From CAYRFQ01 sp964423615 (GTDB lineage Bacteria > Planctomycetota > Planctomycetia > Gemmatales > Gemmataceae): a stretch of DNA of 64,000 nucleotides. Of this stretch, positions 27,253 through 36,775 are shown one piece after another; the first letter of the stretch is position 1, and each line of letters opens with the position of its first letter. The translations under genes and the position numbers were made by a program. A model generated the notes under the pieces. The model was given only the letters and a program-made list of their open reading frames with translations. It searched no databases and was not told the origin of the DNA. The stretch lies in the NCBI GenBank assembly GCA_964423615.1, contig CAYRFQ010000016.1, positions 1 through 64,000 of the forward strand. The letters are read 5' to 3'.

Positions 27253-28803
27253 TCACCGTTGTGTTAAGCACGGTTGACAGTCCATTGAGGTCCTCAGGCC
27301 AAGAACCCCTTTCTTGTTCTTTCGTTTATTTCGTCCCTTGCGGTTCTTCTTCTGGCCGGGCGTATTTTTCAGCTCTTCGTAACGTTTCCGTACGCGTTTG
27401 TACTCGGGATTGACGCACTTCTCACGCCACTGCAACATGACTTCCAACAATCCGTTGTCCGATTCCGGATACTGCCCCTTGTCATCGGTCTTCTTCATCC
27501 AGGCGCTGAGAATCTTGCGGTGTTGGAGCAAGACATCCGCATAGTCCTTGTTGTCGGCCAAGTTCCGAATTTGATGTGGATCCTTGGTCAAATCGTAGAG
27601 TTCCTCCTTGGGTCGCGTGGGGCCGAAAAATCGAGCCTGGACCTCATTGAGCTTCCCGGCCTTGTACATCGTGCGGACGCCTTCGAGGAAGTCGCGGCCA
27701 TCGCGGTACTGCGGCTGAAGCCAGGGACGATCCGTCATGAAATTGCGGATGTAACGATACTTTTCCGTTCGCACGGTCCGGATACGGTCGATCGTGTAGT
27801 CGCAACGATCACGAGCCGAGATGACATACTTTCGAGCCCGATAGTCTTTTCCAAAGAGGTCTTGACCCTCGAACCACTTTGGCTTTTTCATGCCTGCGAA
27901 CCGGACCGTCGTGGCCGAAATGTCGAGCGAGCTGATCATCTCGTTGCGTCGTTGGCCCTTGGGAATCCCCGGCCCGATCATGACAAGAGGAACGTGAACG
28001 CCGCCCTCGTAGCAAAACTGCTTGTGGCGGACCGAGTTGGGCATGCCGTGGTCGGAAAAGAAAATCACAATAGTGTTCTCGAGGAGACCGTCTTCCGCAA
28101 GCCTCGCCAGGATCTGCCCGATCTCCATGTCCGTGACCCTCGCCGTGTCCTTATGAACGGCAAAGTGTTTGTGCATCAACGGGTTGTCGGGAAAATACGG
28201 CGGCACCGGCGTTTTCTCGGGAGCTGCCCGCACAGCTAGTTTCTTCCTGCCGCTGAGAAGAGCAAAAAACCACTTGCCCCCGCGAAGTTGAATTTGCCCA
28301 AAAAACGGCTGGCCTTTCTCCCGCCCTCGCCACGGATAGTTTCGGTTCGGCGCGGCATAAAGTTCGGAGCGGTCGTAGACAAAGTTGTAGTCGTCCTTGC
28401 CAATGTTGAACGTAAAGTACCCAAGCATGCGGAACAGTTCCGGGAGTGTCTTGACGCCCTCCGGCAATTGGATCGGTGCAACCTTCGACCGGGAACTTCG
28501 GTGATTGTGGATTCCGAGAGTCGTTTGGTAGGCCCCCGTAATGATTGCGGAACGACAAGGCGAACAAACTGGAGCCGTGACGTAACATCGAGAGAACAAT
28601 ACCCCTTCTTGGGCCATCTTGTCGAGAATGGGTGTGTGTCCCTTATTGACCGGGTCACCATAACATCCAAAGGCTGGGTTCAAATCTTCCGCGACAATCC
28701 AAAGGATGTTCGGCCTTTGTTTGGCCTTCTCACCGGCTTCCACCTCGGTCCCCCAGAACGCCAACACCAATAACACTCCAATCCCAAACCGTTGAAACTT
28801 CAT
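27253..28803 (-). CDS. Exported type I sulfatase
   Basis: This 516-residue sulfatase begins at an ATG after AGAGGGGAA. Its signal peptide ends near EAGEK. The alkaline-phosphatase-like fold is complete: PNILWIVAEDLNPAFGCYGD supplies metal ligands, CSPCR at residues 80-84 is the formylglycine motif (Cys80 would be converted to FGly by a maturase encoded elsewhere), and IFFSDHGMPN adds further metal ligands. The C-terminal 40 residues are Lys/Arg-rich. It should remove sulfate from glycans, in line with the DUF1501 and PSCyt1 genes beside it. Specific substrate unknown. An open extension upstream to 28941 lacks a ribosome site. Confidence 0.94.
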   Translation of the reverse strand: MKFQRFGIGVLLVLAFWGTEVEAGEKAKQRPNILWIVAEDLNPAFGCYGDPVNKGHTPILDKMAQEGVLFSRCYVTAPVCSPCRSAIITGAYQTTLGIHNHRSSRSKVAPIQLPEGVKTLPELFRMLGYFTFNIGKDDYNFVYDRSELYAAPNRNYPWRGREKGQPFFGQIQLRGGKWFFALLSGRKKLAVRAAPEKTPVPPYFPDNPLMHKHFAVHKDTARVTDMEIGQILARLAEDGLLENTIVIFFSDHGMPNSVRHKQFCYEGGVHVPLVMIGPGIPKGQRRNEMISSLDISATTVRFAGMKKPKWFEGQDLFGKDYRARKYVISARDRCDYTIDRIRTVRTEKYRYIRNFMTDRPWLQPQYRDGRDFLEGVRTMYKAGKLNEVQARFFGPTRPKEELYDLTKDPHQIRNLADNKDYADVLLQHRKILSAWMKKTDDKGQYPESDNGLLEVMLQWREKCVNPEYKRVRKRYEELKNTPGQKKNRKGRNKRKNKKGVLGLRTSMDCQPCLTQR

Positions 28804-29182
28804 GCTGGATTCCCCTCTTGGAAGATCGTCACGCCATCGTTGTGGTCGGTCCCTTTTACGTTGACAAGCTCGCAGCACAAGCAACTCGTCTGTGTTCTTT
28901 TCGTCCCAATCTTGGGCAATGGCACCATGCGGTTGTACCACAACACAAACACAGGTTCACGCATTTCTGTTCGTGTTCTGTGTTTTTGCCCTCTGAGGGG
29001 CGATAGATCTTGGCCGTGAGTGCGGGCCTCATTTTTCTTGGGGTGCGACCAGCTTGAGCGTCAGCGAAAACACAAGCACACCAAAAAAAAAGGGTGTGCC
29101 TGCGTCGTTCGTGAAAACGACCCAAGTACACCCTTGCAAGTCCAAACAGCAATAAATTTCGCTTCTCTCGATTGACGACTTA
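28804..29182. other. Intergenic region between DUF1501 and sulfatase genes
   Basis: No gene. It holds a degraded copy (about 28990-29030) of the 66-bp repeat seen at 10376 and the terminator-like hairpin at 29076-29099. Confidence 0.5.
29076..29099 (-). terminator. Terminator-like hairpin after the DUF1501 gene
   Basis: GCACACC and GGTGTGC pair across a homopolymeric loop. On the minus strand it is followed by TTGTGTTTTCG. It lies 84 bases past the DUF1501 stop. The stem is short (7 bp). Confidence 0.45.
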
Positions 29183-30595
29183 CTAAGTCAAAATCTCCCG
29201 AACGACACGCCCATGCACATCCGTGAGGCGGAAATCGCGTCCGCTGTACCGGTAGGTTAGCCGTTCGTGGTTGATACCCATCAGATGGAGAATGGTCGCA
29301 TGGAGGTCGTGAACATGAACCTTGTTTTCGGTGGCCGCGAAGCCAAATTCGTCGGTCGCTCCATAGACCATCCCGCCGCGAACCCCGGCCCCTGCCATCC
29401 ACACGGTGAAACCATGGTGATTGTGGTCCCTTCCGTTCTGTCCTTCGGATGTCGGGGTACGTCCAAACTCACCGCCCCAAAGCACCAAAGTATCCTCCAG
29501 GAGTCCGCGTTGTTTCAGATCACGCAGCAAGGCTGCCACCGGTTTGTCGCTGCTCCTGGCCTTGGAACGATGGCCGTTCTCAATGTTGCCATGGTCGTCC
29601 CAGGGCTGGCCACTTCCGTAAAAGACCTGAACCATACGCACACCACGTTCCACCAAGCGACGCGCCACCAAACAGGCGTCACTGAAGTAACCGCGACCGT
29701 ATTGCTCGCGAGTAGTTCGAGTTTCGCGAGTTAGATCGAAGGCTTGTTGAGCTTCCGTCTGCATACGAAACGCCATTTCCAGCGATTGAATCCGGGAGTC
29801 AAGTTGGTCGTCACCCTGTCGTTGCTGTTGATGCATACGGTTCAGTTGGTTGATGAGATCCAACTGTTGTCGCTGAGAGCGTTGCGTCAGATAACGATTA
29901 TGGATGTGCTCGACCGCCCGCCGCGGGTCCATGTTGCGAATGTGAGAGCCCTGATAAATCCCCGGTAAAAAACTATTGCCCCATAATTGTGGCCCTACCA
30001 CCGGATTACCCGGACACAGAACCATGAACCCTGGCAGATTTTGGTTTTCGGTACCCAAACCATAACACAACCACGATCCCATACTGGGGCGGATGGGTTG
30101 GGTGTTGCCACAGGTCATCATCAACAGGGATGGTTCGTGGTTGGGCACATCAGTATGCATCGAACGAATGACACAGATGTCGTCGATACAACGACCGACG
30201 TCAGGGAATATTTCACTGACCTCGATCCCGGACTGACCACAACGGTGGAAACGAAATGGCGATTGGAACAGCCCCCCTGTCCGTCGTTCGGTCCGCAGGT
30301 CGGCGGCTGGCGGTCTTTGACCATGGTATCGTTTCAGTGCCGGTTTGGGATCGAAGGTATCGACCTGCGAAGGCCCACCATTCATGAAAAGATGAATGAC
30401 GCGTTTGACTTTGGCGGGGAAGTGCGTTGGCTTGGGCGAGAGCGGATTATTGGCTTCGGCCTGAGGCAGTGTCTCTGACCCAAGCAATCCATCCTGTTGT
30501 AACACACCGGCCAATCCCAAAACACCGAGGCCTGTTCCCATGCGTTGCAATGCTTCACGCCGAGACAACGGCAAGGAATCGATATAGCGATTCAT
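29183..30595 (-). CDS. DUF1501 (sulfatase-like) protein
   Basis: This 470-residue exported protein has a Tat-like N-terminus (LSRREALQRMGTGLGVLGLAGVL). It carries DUF1501 hallmarks: VKRVIHLFMNGGPSQVDTFDPKP, SGIEVSEIFPDVG, VVGPQLWGNSFLPG, VFYGSGQPWDDHGNIENG, LVLWGGEFGRTP and GRDHNHHGFTVWMAGAGVRGG. The fold is related to alkaline phosphatases and sulfatases and retains His/Asp metal ligands. In planctomycetes DUF1501 genes nearly always follow a PSCyt1/DUF1549/DUF1553 gene, as here with a 17-base gap and AAGGAA before the ATG, so the two are an operon. Exact role unknown; a part in extracytoplasmic glycan processing is inferred. Confidence 0.94.
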   Translation of the reverse strand: MNRYIDSLPLSRREALQRMGTGLGVLGLAGVLQQDGLLGSETLPQAEANNPLSPKPTHFPAKVKRVIHLFMNGGPSQVDTFDPKPALKRYHGQRPPAADLRTERRTGGLFQSPFRFHRCGQSGIEVSEIFPDVGRCIDDICVIRSMHTDVPNHEPSLLMMTCGNTQPIRPSMGSWLCYGLGTENQNLPGFMVLCPGNPVVGPQLWGNSFLPGIYQGSHIRNMDPRRAVEHIHNRYLTQRSQRQQLDLINQLNRMHQQQRQGDDQLDSRIQSLEMAFRMQTEAQQAFDLTRETRTTREQYGRGYFSDACLVARRLVERGVRMVQVFYGSGQPWDDHGNIENGHRSKARSSDKPVAALLRDLKQRGLLEDTLVLWGGEFGRTPTSEGQNGRDHNHHGFTVWMAGAGVRGGMVYGATDEFGFAATENKVHVHDLHATILHLMGINHERLTYRYSGRDFRLTDVHGRVVREILT

Positions 30596-30612
30596 GAGTG
30601 TTCCTTTATGAA

Positions 30613-33348
30613 TTAATCCAGGTAAATGAATTCGTTAGTAGCTAGCAAAGCCTGGGAATACTGTTCCCAACGTGACAGTTGGTCCTGTCCCTGTGTCGCG
30701 GCTGGCAGTCTCAGGAACCGCTCGCCGAGGGATTGCTCTTGATCCGTCGGCGAACGACCAAAGGCCAACCGATACGCGAGGCGGATTCGTTCTGGGTCGG
30801 AGGAGGCCTCCTTTTGCACCCTGTGAGCAAACGCCTTGGCCATGTTAACCATGAAATCACTATTCAACACGAAGAGCTGCTGTTGGGGCACGGTCGTATC
30901 GGTACGTTTGGCACTCGTGACATTGGCGTCTGGAAAATCAAACAGCCGCAGCAATCCATCCAGTTTATGGCGGCTGATTTTGGCATAGACGGTACGACGA
31001 CGATTGTTTTTATCGCCCAGATCGATCGTCGGCCCACCCAGAGCGCGATCCAGTTGACCAGAAACCGCAAGGAGAGAATCACGCCAAATTTCGACGTCAA
31101 GACGACGTCGACTCCACTGCCAGCGATAGAGATTTTCGGGGTCGATTTTTTCGTTATTCGCATTACCGACACTACTCAGCTGGTAAGCCGTGGAGAGCAT
31201 AATTTCTCGATGTAACCATCTCAGGGACCAACCGGATTCGATGAAACGAACGGTAAGCCAGTCCAGCAACTCTGGATGCGTGGGACGGTCTCCAAGTTTG
31301 CCAAAGTTACTCGAGGTACCCACAAGTCCCCGGCCAAAATGCCATTGCCAAACCCGATTTACGATGACCCTCGCTGTCAGCGGATTGTCACGCGAAGCGA
31401 TTTCGTTGGCCAGATCCAGACGAGAATAAGGACGGGCTTTGGCGGCTTTTTCGTCGGTCGGTAAGCGGACACCAGTTACAACAGGCGGCAAACCCTTGGC
31501 GGCCCAGTCGCCTTTCTTCTTGGGATTACCACGAATGTAGACCTGCATGGTGTTTCCGCCACCACGAATGATATGAGCAACCTCATATTTTTCGGGAGCC
31601 GTTTTCTTGAGCTCGTTTAGCTCCGCTCGCATGGTTTTGAGATGACCAAGGTCCGACTTGGACAGGTGCTCTCGTTCAACTCTCCTGTTGTCGATATAGA
31701 ATGGCCCCGGATTCCTTCGCACCAGATTATCCAAGAGCTGTTGTTTGGGTCTGGACCTTTTTCCTTTGGTACTTTTTTCTTTCCAAATTGCCAGAATGTC
31801 GGCAGCCACCTTGTCGGCGCCCTTTTGAACATCGACTGGGATAGTTACATCCGAATACTGTTTGGCCTTGGTTGCCGTTGGCGATTTCCTCAACCATTCT
31901 TTGAACAAAGCGTTGCGTTTTGCATTGTTACTGCCCAGGTAACTAACCCAACGATTGAGGTAATACTCGGATATGTCTTCTTCTTGGGCGATCTTACCAA
32001 GAGAATGTCTCACCTTACCTTTACGAAGGGTCTGAATTCGCCAGGCGGTCTGCAAGTACTTACTGATTTTGGCGAACTCCGGTTGAGCAAGAGCTACCAC
32101 CTTTTCCTGCAACCATTTGTTGATGGCATCGTTCTTTTTCCGGATACGATTTTGGCCTTCGTTGTAAGCACGCACCTCTTCATCGCTGCTCAAGGGAGCA
32201 TCGACCAGTCTGGAGCCATTGAAGATGCCAGCCAATGAATAGTAATCCTTGGTAGCAATCGGATCATACTTGTGGTCATGGCATCGGGCACACGAGACCG
32301 TCAAACCGAGAAAGCCACGCGTCAGAGTATCCACTCGGTCATCCAATTCATCCGCGATGGCCTGCGCCGCGTTTGTGTTCTTGTAATATTCCGCTCCCAA
32401 ACCCAGAAAACCCAAACCGGCGAACTGGATGAATTTATCCGTATCCTTTTCTTGGATGAGATCCCCCGCAATTTGCAATTTGGCGAAGCGATCAAACGGC
32501 ATATCGTCGTTGAAGGCCTTGATGACCCAATCACGATATTGGTACGCACTCGATTTCTTGCGAACGGCGAAGGTGTGAGCCTGGTCTTCGGCGTAGCGGG
32601 CCACATCGAGCCAGTGGCGAGCCCACTTTTCTCCATAATGCGGAGAATCCAGCAACCGATTGATCAAGTTCCGGTACGCATTGGGTGAAGCATCGTTGAC
32701 GAACTGATCCATTTCCTTCGGAGTCGGAGGGAGGCCGATCAATTGGAAGTAAGCACGGCGAGCCAGTTGTTGTTTCGAGGCCAAACGAACCGGCCGCAGA
32801 TTCTTCTCCTTCAGCTTCGCATACAGAAACCGATCGATCGAAGTTTTAGACCAGTGATGCTCGGTATTTTTCGGTACCGGACCAGCTTCGGGACACTGAA
32901 ACGCCCAAAATTGACGGCCCTTTTCTAGATCAATTCCAGTTTTCACCTTCACCGACTTCCCAATTCGGGGATCAGGGGCCCCCATTTTTACCCAGGCTTC
33001 AAAGTCGGCAATCACTTTCGCTGGCAATTTACCGCTGGGCGGCATCTCCAGATCATCCTGAAAATGCAAGGCTTTGATGAGTAAACTTTCCTTGAGTTTG
33101 CCGGGGACAATCGCAGGACCGTTGTCTCCACCCTTGAGAAGCCCAGCTTTACTATCAACGAGCAACCCAGCCTTGAGGCGTTTTCTCTTGAGAGCTTTTT
33201 GCGAATGGCATCGGTAGCAATGTTGCACCAAAACCGGGCGAATTTTACTCTCGAAGAATTCCATGCCGGCCCGATCATTCTCGGCAGCGAACGTCACGGC
33301 AGGCGCAGACAGAAACGGCAGTATTAATAGCGCAACGGAGAATCTCAT
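30613..33348 (-). CDS. PSCyt1-DUF1549-DUF1553 planctomycete cytochrome protein
   Basis: This 911-residue exported protein has a signal peptide at residues 1-22. The PSCyt1 domain carries a haem motif CYRCH at residues 44-48, and LEMPPSGKLP supplies a possible distal methionine. DUF1549 (PSCyt2) spans about residues 160-380 (IDRFLYAKLKEKNLRP; YGEKWARHWLDVARYAED; CARCHDHKYDPI, a second CxxCH). DUF1553 (PSD1) spans about 640-890 (RLDLANEIASRDNPLTARV; RVWQWHFGRGLVGT; FDFPDANVTSAKR). It is the first gene of the operon with DUF1501. The family is planctomycete-specific, of unproven biochemistry, and associated with complex-polysaccharide use. Confidence 0.95.
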   Translation of the reverse strand: MRFSVALLILPFLSAPAVTFAAENDRAGMEFFESKIRPVLVQHCYRCHSQKALKRKRLKAGLLVDSKAGLLKGGDNGPAIVPGKLKESLLIKALHFQDDLEMPPSGKLPAKVIADFEAWVKMGAPDPRIGKSVKVKTGIDLEKGRQFWAFQCPEAGPVPKNTEHHWSKTSIDRFLYAKLKEKNLRPVRLASKQQLARRAYFQLIGLPPTPKEMDQFVNDASPNAYRNLINRLLDSPHYGEKWARHWLDVARYAEDQAHTFAVRKKSSAYQYRDWVIKAFNDDMPFDRFAKLQIAGDLIQEKDTDKFIQFAGLGFLGLGAEYYKNTNAAQAIADELDDRVDTLTRGFLGLTVSCARCHDHKYDPIATKDYYSLAGIFNGSRLVDAPLSSDEEVRAYNEGQNRIRKKNDAINKWLQEKVVALAQPEFAKISKYLQTAWRIQTLRKGKVRHSLGKIAQEEDISEYYLNRWVSYLGSNNAKRNALFKEWLRKSPTATKAKQYSDVTIPVDVQKGADKVAADILAIWKEKSTKGKRSRPKQQLLDNLVRRNPGPFYIDNRRVEREHLSKSDLGHLKTMRAELNELKKTAPEKYEVAHIIRGGGNTMQVYIRGNPKKKGDWAAKGLPPVVTGVRLPTDEKAAKARPYSRLDLANEIASRDNPLTARVIVNRVWQWHFGRGLVGTSSNFGKLGDRPTHPELLDWLTVRFIESGWSLRWLHREIMLSTAYQLSSVGNANNEKIDPENLYRWQWSRRRLDVEIWRDSLLAVSGQLDRALGGPTIDLGDKNNRRRTVYAKISRHKLDGLLRLFDFPDANVTSAKRTDTTVPQQQLFVLNSDFMVNMAKAFAHRVQKEASSDPERIRLAYRLAFGRSPTDQEQSLGERFLRLPAATQGQDQLSRWEQYSQALLATNEFIYLD

Positions 33349-33908
33349 GAACGAATTATCCTTGGGAAAATTAGAGGTTCTTCCCTGGTGGGGTGGTGGG
33401 CAAAGGTAACCGGTTGCGGAGAGTGGAAAACGATTTTGGGTGAGGGGCTCGATTGGCCCAAGAACTTACGTTTTCAAATTCGAAAGCAGTTTCTGGTTAA
33501 TAAAGATTCAGAATGCAGGTTCACAAAACAACATGCAAATTTACAAATGTCAAATTGTCTTCGTTTTCTGACCAGAAAGCAAGAGAAACTCGATTTATTT
33601 TGCCTTGGTCTCCCTTGCAGTTTCGACAGTCGATGAGTTTTGGAACCTCGGTTCTCAGCGTGTCATTTTTCGGCAATCCCCAGCACGTTCTCCACATCGT
33701 CACGGCGTCTCTCTGACGAACCGACTTCGGACATTTCGAAAAGCAAGGGTGGGCAGGCTTCAACCTTGTTGTGTTTTACTGGACAACTTCAATGATCAGC
33801 AACTCGGTCAGTTGAGGTGACGTTCGACAGGAACAAGAAGTGTTTGATCGCCACGCGTACCGAACCTGCCAGCTTGCTGCTGGCAGGTTCACGGTCCGTC
33901 TGTCGCAA
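33349..33908. other. Intergenic region with a hairpin
   Basis: No protein-like frame longer than about 80 residues has any recognisable feature. The right end holds the hairpin at 33862-33890. The left end should hold the promoter of the PSCyt1-DUF1501 operon. Confidence 0.5.
33862..33890 (-). terminator. Strong hairpin after the small membrane-protein gene
   Basis: A perfect 12-bp stem GAACCTGCCAGC with a 5-base loop starts 18 bases past the stop at 33909. No T-run follows on the minus strand, so termination is probable but not certain. Confidence 0.55.
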
Positions 33909-34388
33909 TCATCGGAATAAATCGACGAGTGGATCAAGGAAGGGGAGCGGATCAGCTGGAAGGACGAGCAACAGACCCAAGGCGATGCACAGGAACTGAG
34001 TAAATCCCGCTATCCAGGCTATGGTCAAGAATAGACTGCCTACAACGGGACGTTTTGTTGTCTCAGATTTCAAAAGCCTTCGGGCGCGACTCAAGTAGGA
34101 ATTGCCGATGCAAAAATGGACCACCGCGCACAACAGAACCGCAAGTAGGAACAGGCCCGATCCAATATTATGAGCCAGTTCTGTGCGGCCTCGAATTTCC
34201 TGCAGGGCGATGCCAGCAAACGCGACCAGTGTACAGTTGTCCGACGAACGAAGAATCAATTCGCCGCCGTACAACCGAAGTTCATGAACCATTGCCTCTT
34301 GCGTTGCTGTGGCATCACCGTTCGTTACTGCGGAAGCAGCAGTCGGCTTTTTCGCTTGGCTATCTTCTAAAAGCTGATGGTGTTTCAT
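33909..34388 (-). CDS. Small membrane protein translationally coupled to a surface protein
   Basis: This 159-residue protein is not recognised. Residues 1-60 are soluble and polar. Two strong membrane segments follow (about 92-112, NIGSGLFLLAVLLCAVVHFCI, and about 128-155), with a possible weak one near residue 75. The loop between them is basic (SRARRLLKSETTKR), so it probably faces the cytoplasm. Its ATG overlaps the TGA of the 796-residue surface protein (ATGA) with GGAG just before it, so the two proteins are translationally coupled. A shared job such as anchoring, export or processing of the surface protein is a reasonable inference. A hairpin follows the stop. Confidence 0.75.
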   Translation of the reverse strand: MKHHQLLEDSQAKKPTAASAVTNGDATATQEAMVHELRLYGGELILRSSDNCTLVAFAGIALQEIRGRTELAHNIGSGLFLLAVLLCAVVHFCIGNSYLSRARRLLKSETTKRPVVGSLFLTIAWIAGFTQFLCIALGLLLVLPADPLPFLDPLVDLFR

Positions 34389-36775
34389 TTCTCCAACCTT
34401 TGTACCAACGACCTTCTGGACCGTTTGTATCTCCTTCTCAGGAGCAGAAGGACCAAAAGTGCAAGCGTCATTCTTGTGACACGTCCATTGGATGGACGAA
34501 TGTCCTGGGCAGGCACGGCACTTGCCGGAGGAGTAGTGCTGCTCGGTTGCGAGCGAGCAGGAGCCGCCTGCCTCGCTTGTCCCACTACGGGAAGGATTTC
34601 GGGCGGGCCTCGGGGTTGTTGCATTATTGGAGGTTTCGGCGGAGGTGTCTCAGCACCGTTAGGCATCGGTACCTCTTCCGTTCCCTCCGTGGTCTCATTG
34701 GGATTCCCAGACTCCTGCGGTTGTCCATCCGCCGAACCGGCAACCAAGCCCCCATTAGAAGGCAAGGCCGGAGTGAGTTCGAGCAACGATACCGATGTTG
34801 ACGACGACGCTCCAAACGCTATTTCTCTACCTGGCACGATGGCACTGTCCGACACGGTCGTCAGTGCTGGAAGCTCTTCTGTTGCTAATTCCTCAGTCGA
34901 GAGGTACAGAGCAGAAAGAGCTGTTTCCGGCAGAGAGATCTCGACCTGGGGAGCAAGTGCCTCGACGCTAATCGATTCGCTCGCCTCACCTCCTTCGGAG
35001 TCACGTACGCGAATGTTGACAGGAAAAGTTCCATCCTCGGGAAACGTGAAACTAACAACGCCGGTTTGGTTGCTCAGTTCGAATGAGCCATCGTTGTCGA
35101 AGTCGAAATCAAAAGTCAGCCCACCGTCAGACATATCCGGATCGACAGCCTTGACTGTGATCAACACAGTACGTCCGTCCGGCTCAAGCGTGCTAGTAAC
35201 CTCGTCGATACGAGGCGGTACATTCGGTGCAAGTGCCTCGACGCTAATCGATTCGCTCGCCTCACCTCCTTCGGAGTCACGTACGCGAATGTTGACAGGA
35301 AAAGTTCCATCCTCGGGAAACGTGAAACTAACAACGCCGGTTTGGTTGCTCAGTTCGAATGAGCCATCGTTGTCGAAGTCGAAATCAAAAGTCAGCCCAC
35401 CGTCAGACATATCCGGATCGACAGCATTGACTGTGATCAACACAGTACGTCCGTCCGGCTCAAGCGTGCTAGTAACCTCGTCGATACGAGGCGGTACATT
35501 CGGTGCAAGGGCCTCGACGCTAATCGATTCGCTCGCCTCACCTCCTTCGGAATCACGCACGCGAATGTTGACAGGAAAAGTTCCATCCTCGGAAAACGTG
35601 AAACTAACAACGCCGGTTTGGTTGCTCAGTTCGAATGAGCCATCGTTGTCGAAGTCGAAATCAAAAGTCAGCCCACCGTCAGACATATCCGGATCGACAG
35701 CATTGACTGTAATCAACACAGTACGTCCGTCAGTCCCCAACGTGCTCGTCACTTCCTCAATGAGAGGCGGTACGTTCGGAGCTAGTGCCTCGACGCTAAT
35801 CGATTCGCTCGCCTCGCCGCCTTCGGAGTCACGTACGCGAATGTTGACGGGAAAAGTTCCATCCTCGGAAAACGTGAAACTAACAACGCCGGTTTGGTTG
35901 CTCAGTTCGAATGAGCCATCGTTGTCGAAGTCGAAATCAAAAGTCAGCCCACCGTCAGACATATCCGGATCGACAGCCTTGACTGTGATCAACACAGTAC
36001 GTCCGTCCGGTTCAAGCGTGCTCGTGACCTCGTCGATACGAGGCGGCTGGTTGACAGGTTTGGGTGGTCGTTCGATGTCGGCGAATGCGCCATCAATCCC
36101 TTGCGTAAAATCGAAGAAGTTATCGAATGGGTCGTCATCCTCTAACTGGAAGACGGCCGAATTCTCCGATTCCAGACTTTGAAACACCTCGGCAAGGACC
36201 GCTGGATCGTCAGTGTAGAAAAAACCAGTATCGAGCTTCTCGTCCCGAAAACCGCCTTCGGTGTTCACCGAAAGAGTCGTTTCACCATCCGAAGATGTCT
36301 CTTCCGTGATCACTGAGCTGAAGTCACCGAGGTCAACGTCATTAAGAAGAAAGCGATTCTCGTTCCGGTCAAAATTACCAACACCGGTGTCGCCGTCGAA
36401 AACCGTTACGCGTACGGCAAGCTCAGATAATCCATCTCCGAGCGCCGACAACAGCTCGTCAGAAAAGCCCGTCTGAGTTCCAATCGTCCCTGGGTTGCCG
36501 CGAGACTCAATAGGAGTTCCGGTATTGAAAACGCCGCGGTAAAGAGAACTGGCATTTAACTGGCTAACTACGCGTACGCCCGATTGGCCAACCAGATCGA
36601 GGACAACCCCACCGACCGGAGATATCCCTTCAGGAAGAAGCCCAAAGGTTGTGGGTGACGTGAGTGTGAAACTCGTCGGTACCGTACGGTCTTCAAGGAC
36701 CTCGACTTCAGGATGGAAAGTCACTTGAGGACACTCGCGGGGGTTTTGGGGACGAGATCGGAATAATACTCGCAA
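34385..36775 (-). CDS. PKD/Ig-like repeat surface protein with planctomycete N-terminal motif
   Basis: This 796-residue protein has EVEVLEDRTVPTSF near residue 25, the N-terminal motif shared with the proteins at 1418 and 50190. Residues about 30-235 are a unique domain. Four near-identical 92-residue repeats follow (about 240-605), each with PDMSDGGLTFDFDFDNDGS, a calcium-site-like Asp/Asn loop in a PKD-like beta sandwich. The C-terminus is a proline-rich spacer, a short hydrophobic run and a basic tail (LALLVLLLLRRRYKRSRR), like a C-terminal sorting or anchor signal. The frame opens with TTG at 36775; a GTG at 36724 is an alternative start. The stop overlaps the start of the membrane-protein gene. 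Likely role: adhesion or matrix. Confidence 0.85.
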   Translation of the reverse strand: MRVLFRSRPQNPRECPQVTFHPEVEVLEDRTVPTSFTLTSPTTFGLLPEGISPVGGVVLDLVGQSGVRVVSQLNASSLYRGVFNTGTPIESRGNPGTIGTQTGFSDELLSALGDGLSELAVRVTVFDGDTGVGNFDRNENRFLLNDVDLGDFSSVITEETSSDGETTLSVNTEGGFRDEKLDTGFFYTDDPAVLAEVFQSLESENSAVFQLEDDDPFDNFFDFTQGIDGAFADIERPPKPVNQPPRIDEVTSTLEPDGRTVLITVKAVDPDMSDGGLTFDFDFDNDGSFELSNQTGVVSFTFSEDGTFPVNIRVRDSEGGEASESISVEALAPNVPPLIEEVTSTLGTDGRTVLITVNAVDPDMSDGGLTFDFDFDNDGSFELSNQTGVVSFTFSEDGTFPVNIRVRDSEGGEASESISVEALAPNVPPRIDEVTSTLEPDGRTVLITVNAVDPDMSDGGLTFDFDFDNDGSFELSNQTGVVSFTFPEDGTFPVNIRVRDSEGGEASESISVEALAPNVPPRIDEVTSTLEPDGRTVLITVKAVDPDMSDGGLTFDFDFDNDGSFELSNQTGVVSFTFPEDGTFPVNIRVRDSEGGEASESISVEALAPQVEISLPETALSALYLSTEELATEELPALTTVSDSAIVPGREIAFGASSSTSVSLLELTPALPSNGGLVAGSADGQPQESGNPNETTEGTEEVPMPNGAETPPPKPPIMQQPRGPPEILPVVGQARQAAPARSQPSSTTPPASAVPAQDIRPSNGRVTRMTLALLVLLLLRRRYKRSRRSLVQRLEK
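34961..36064 (-). repeat. Four tandem 276-bp coding repeats
   Basis: The word CTCGACGCTAATCGATTCGC starts at 34961 and at 35789, and its counterparts start at 35237 and 35513, exactly 276 bp (92 codons) apart. Copies are nearly identical at the DNA level, including synonymous sites, while the flanks diverge. This implies recent duplication or gene conversion. Confidence 0.9.

Noticed and set aside
34377..36182. Plus-strand frame of 601 codons opposite the 276-bp repeats
   Set aside because: It shows the same 92-residue periodicity as the minus-strand gene, which carries the N-terminal motif and the ATGA overlap; the plus frame has neither.
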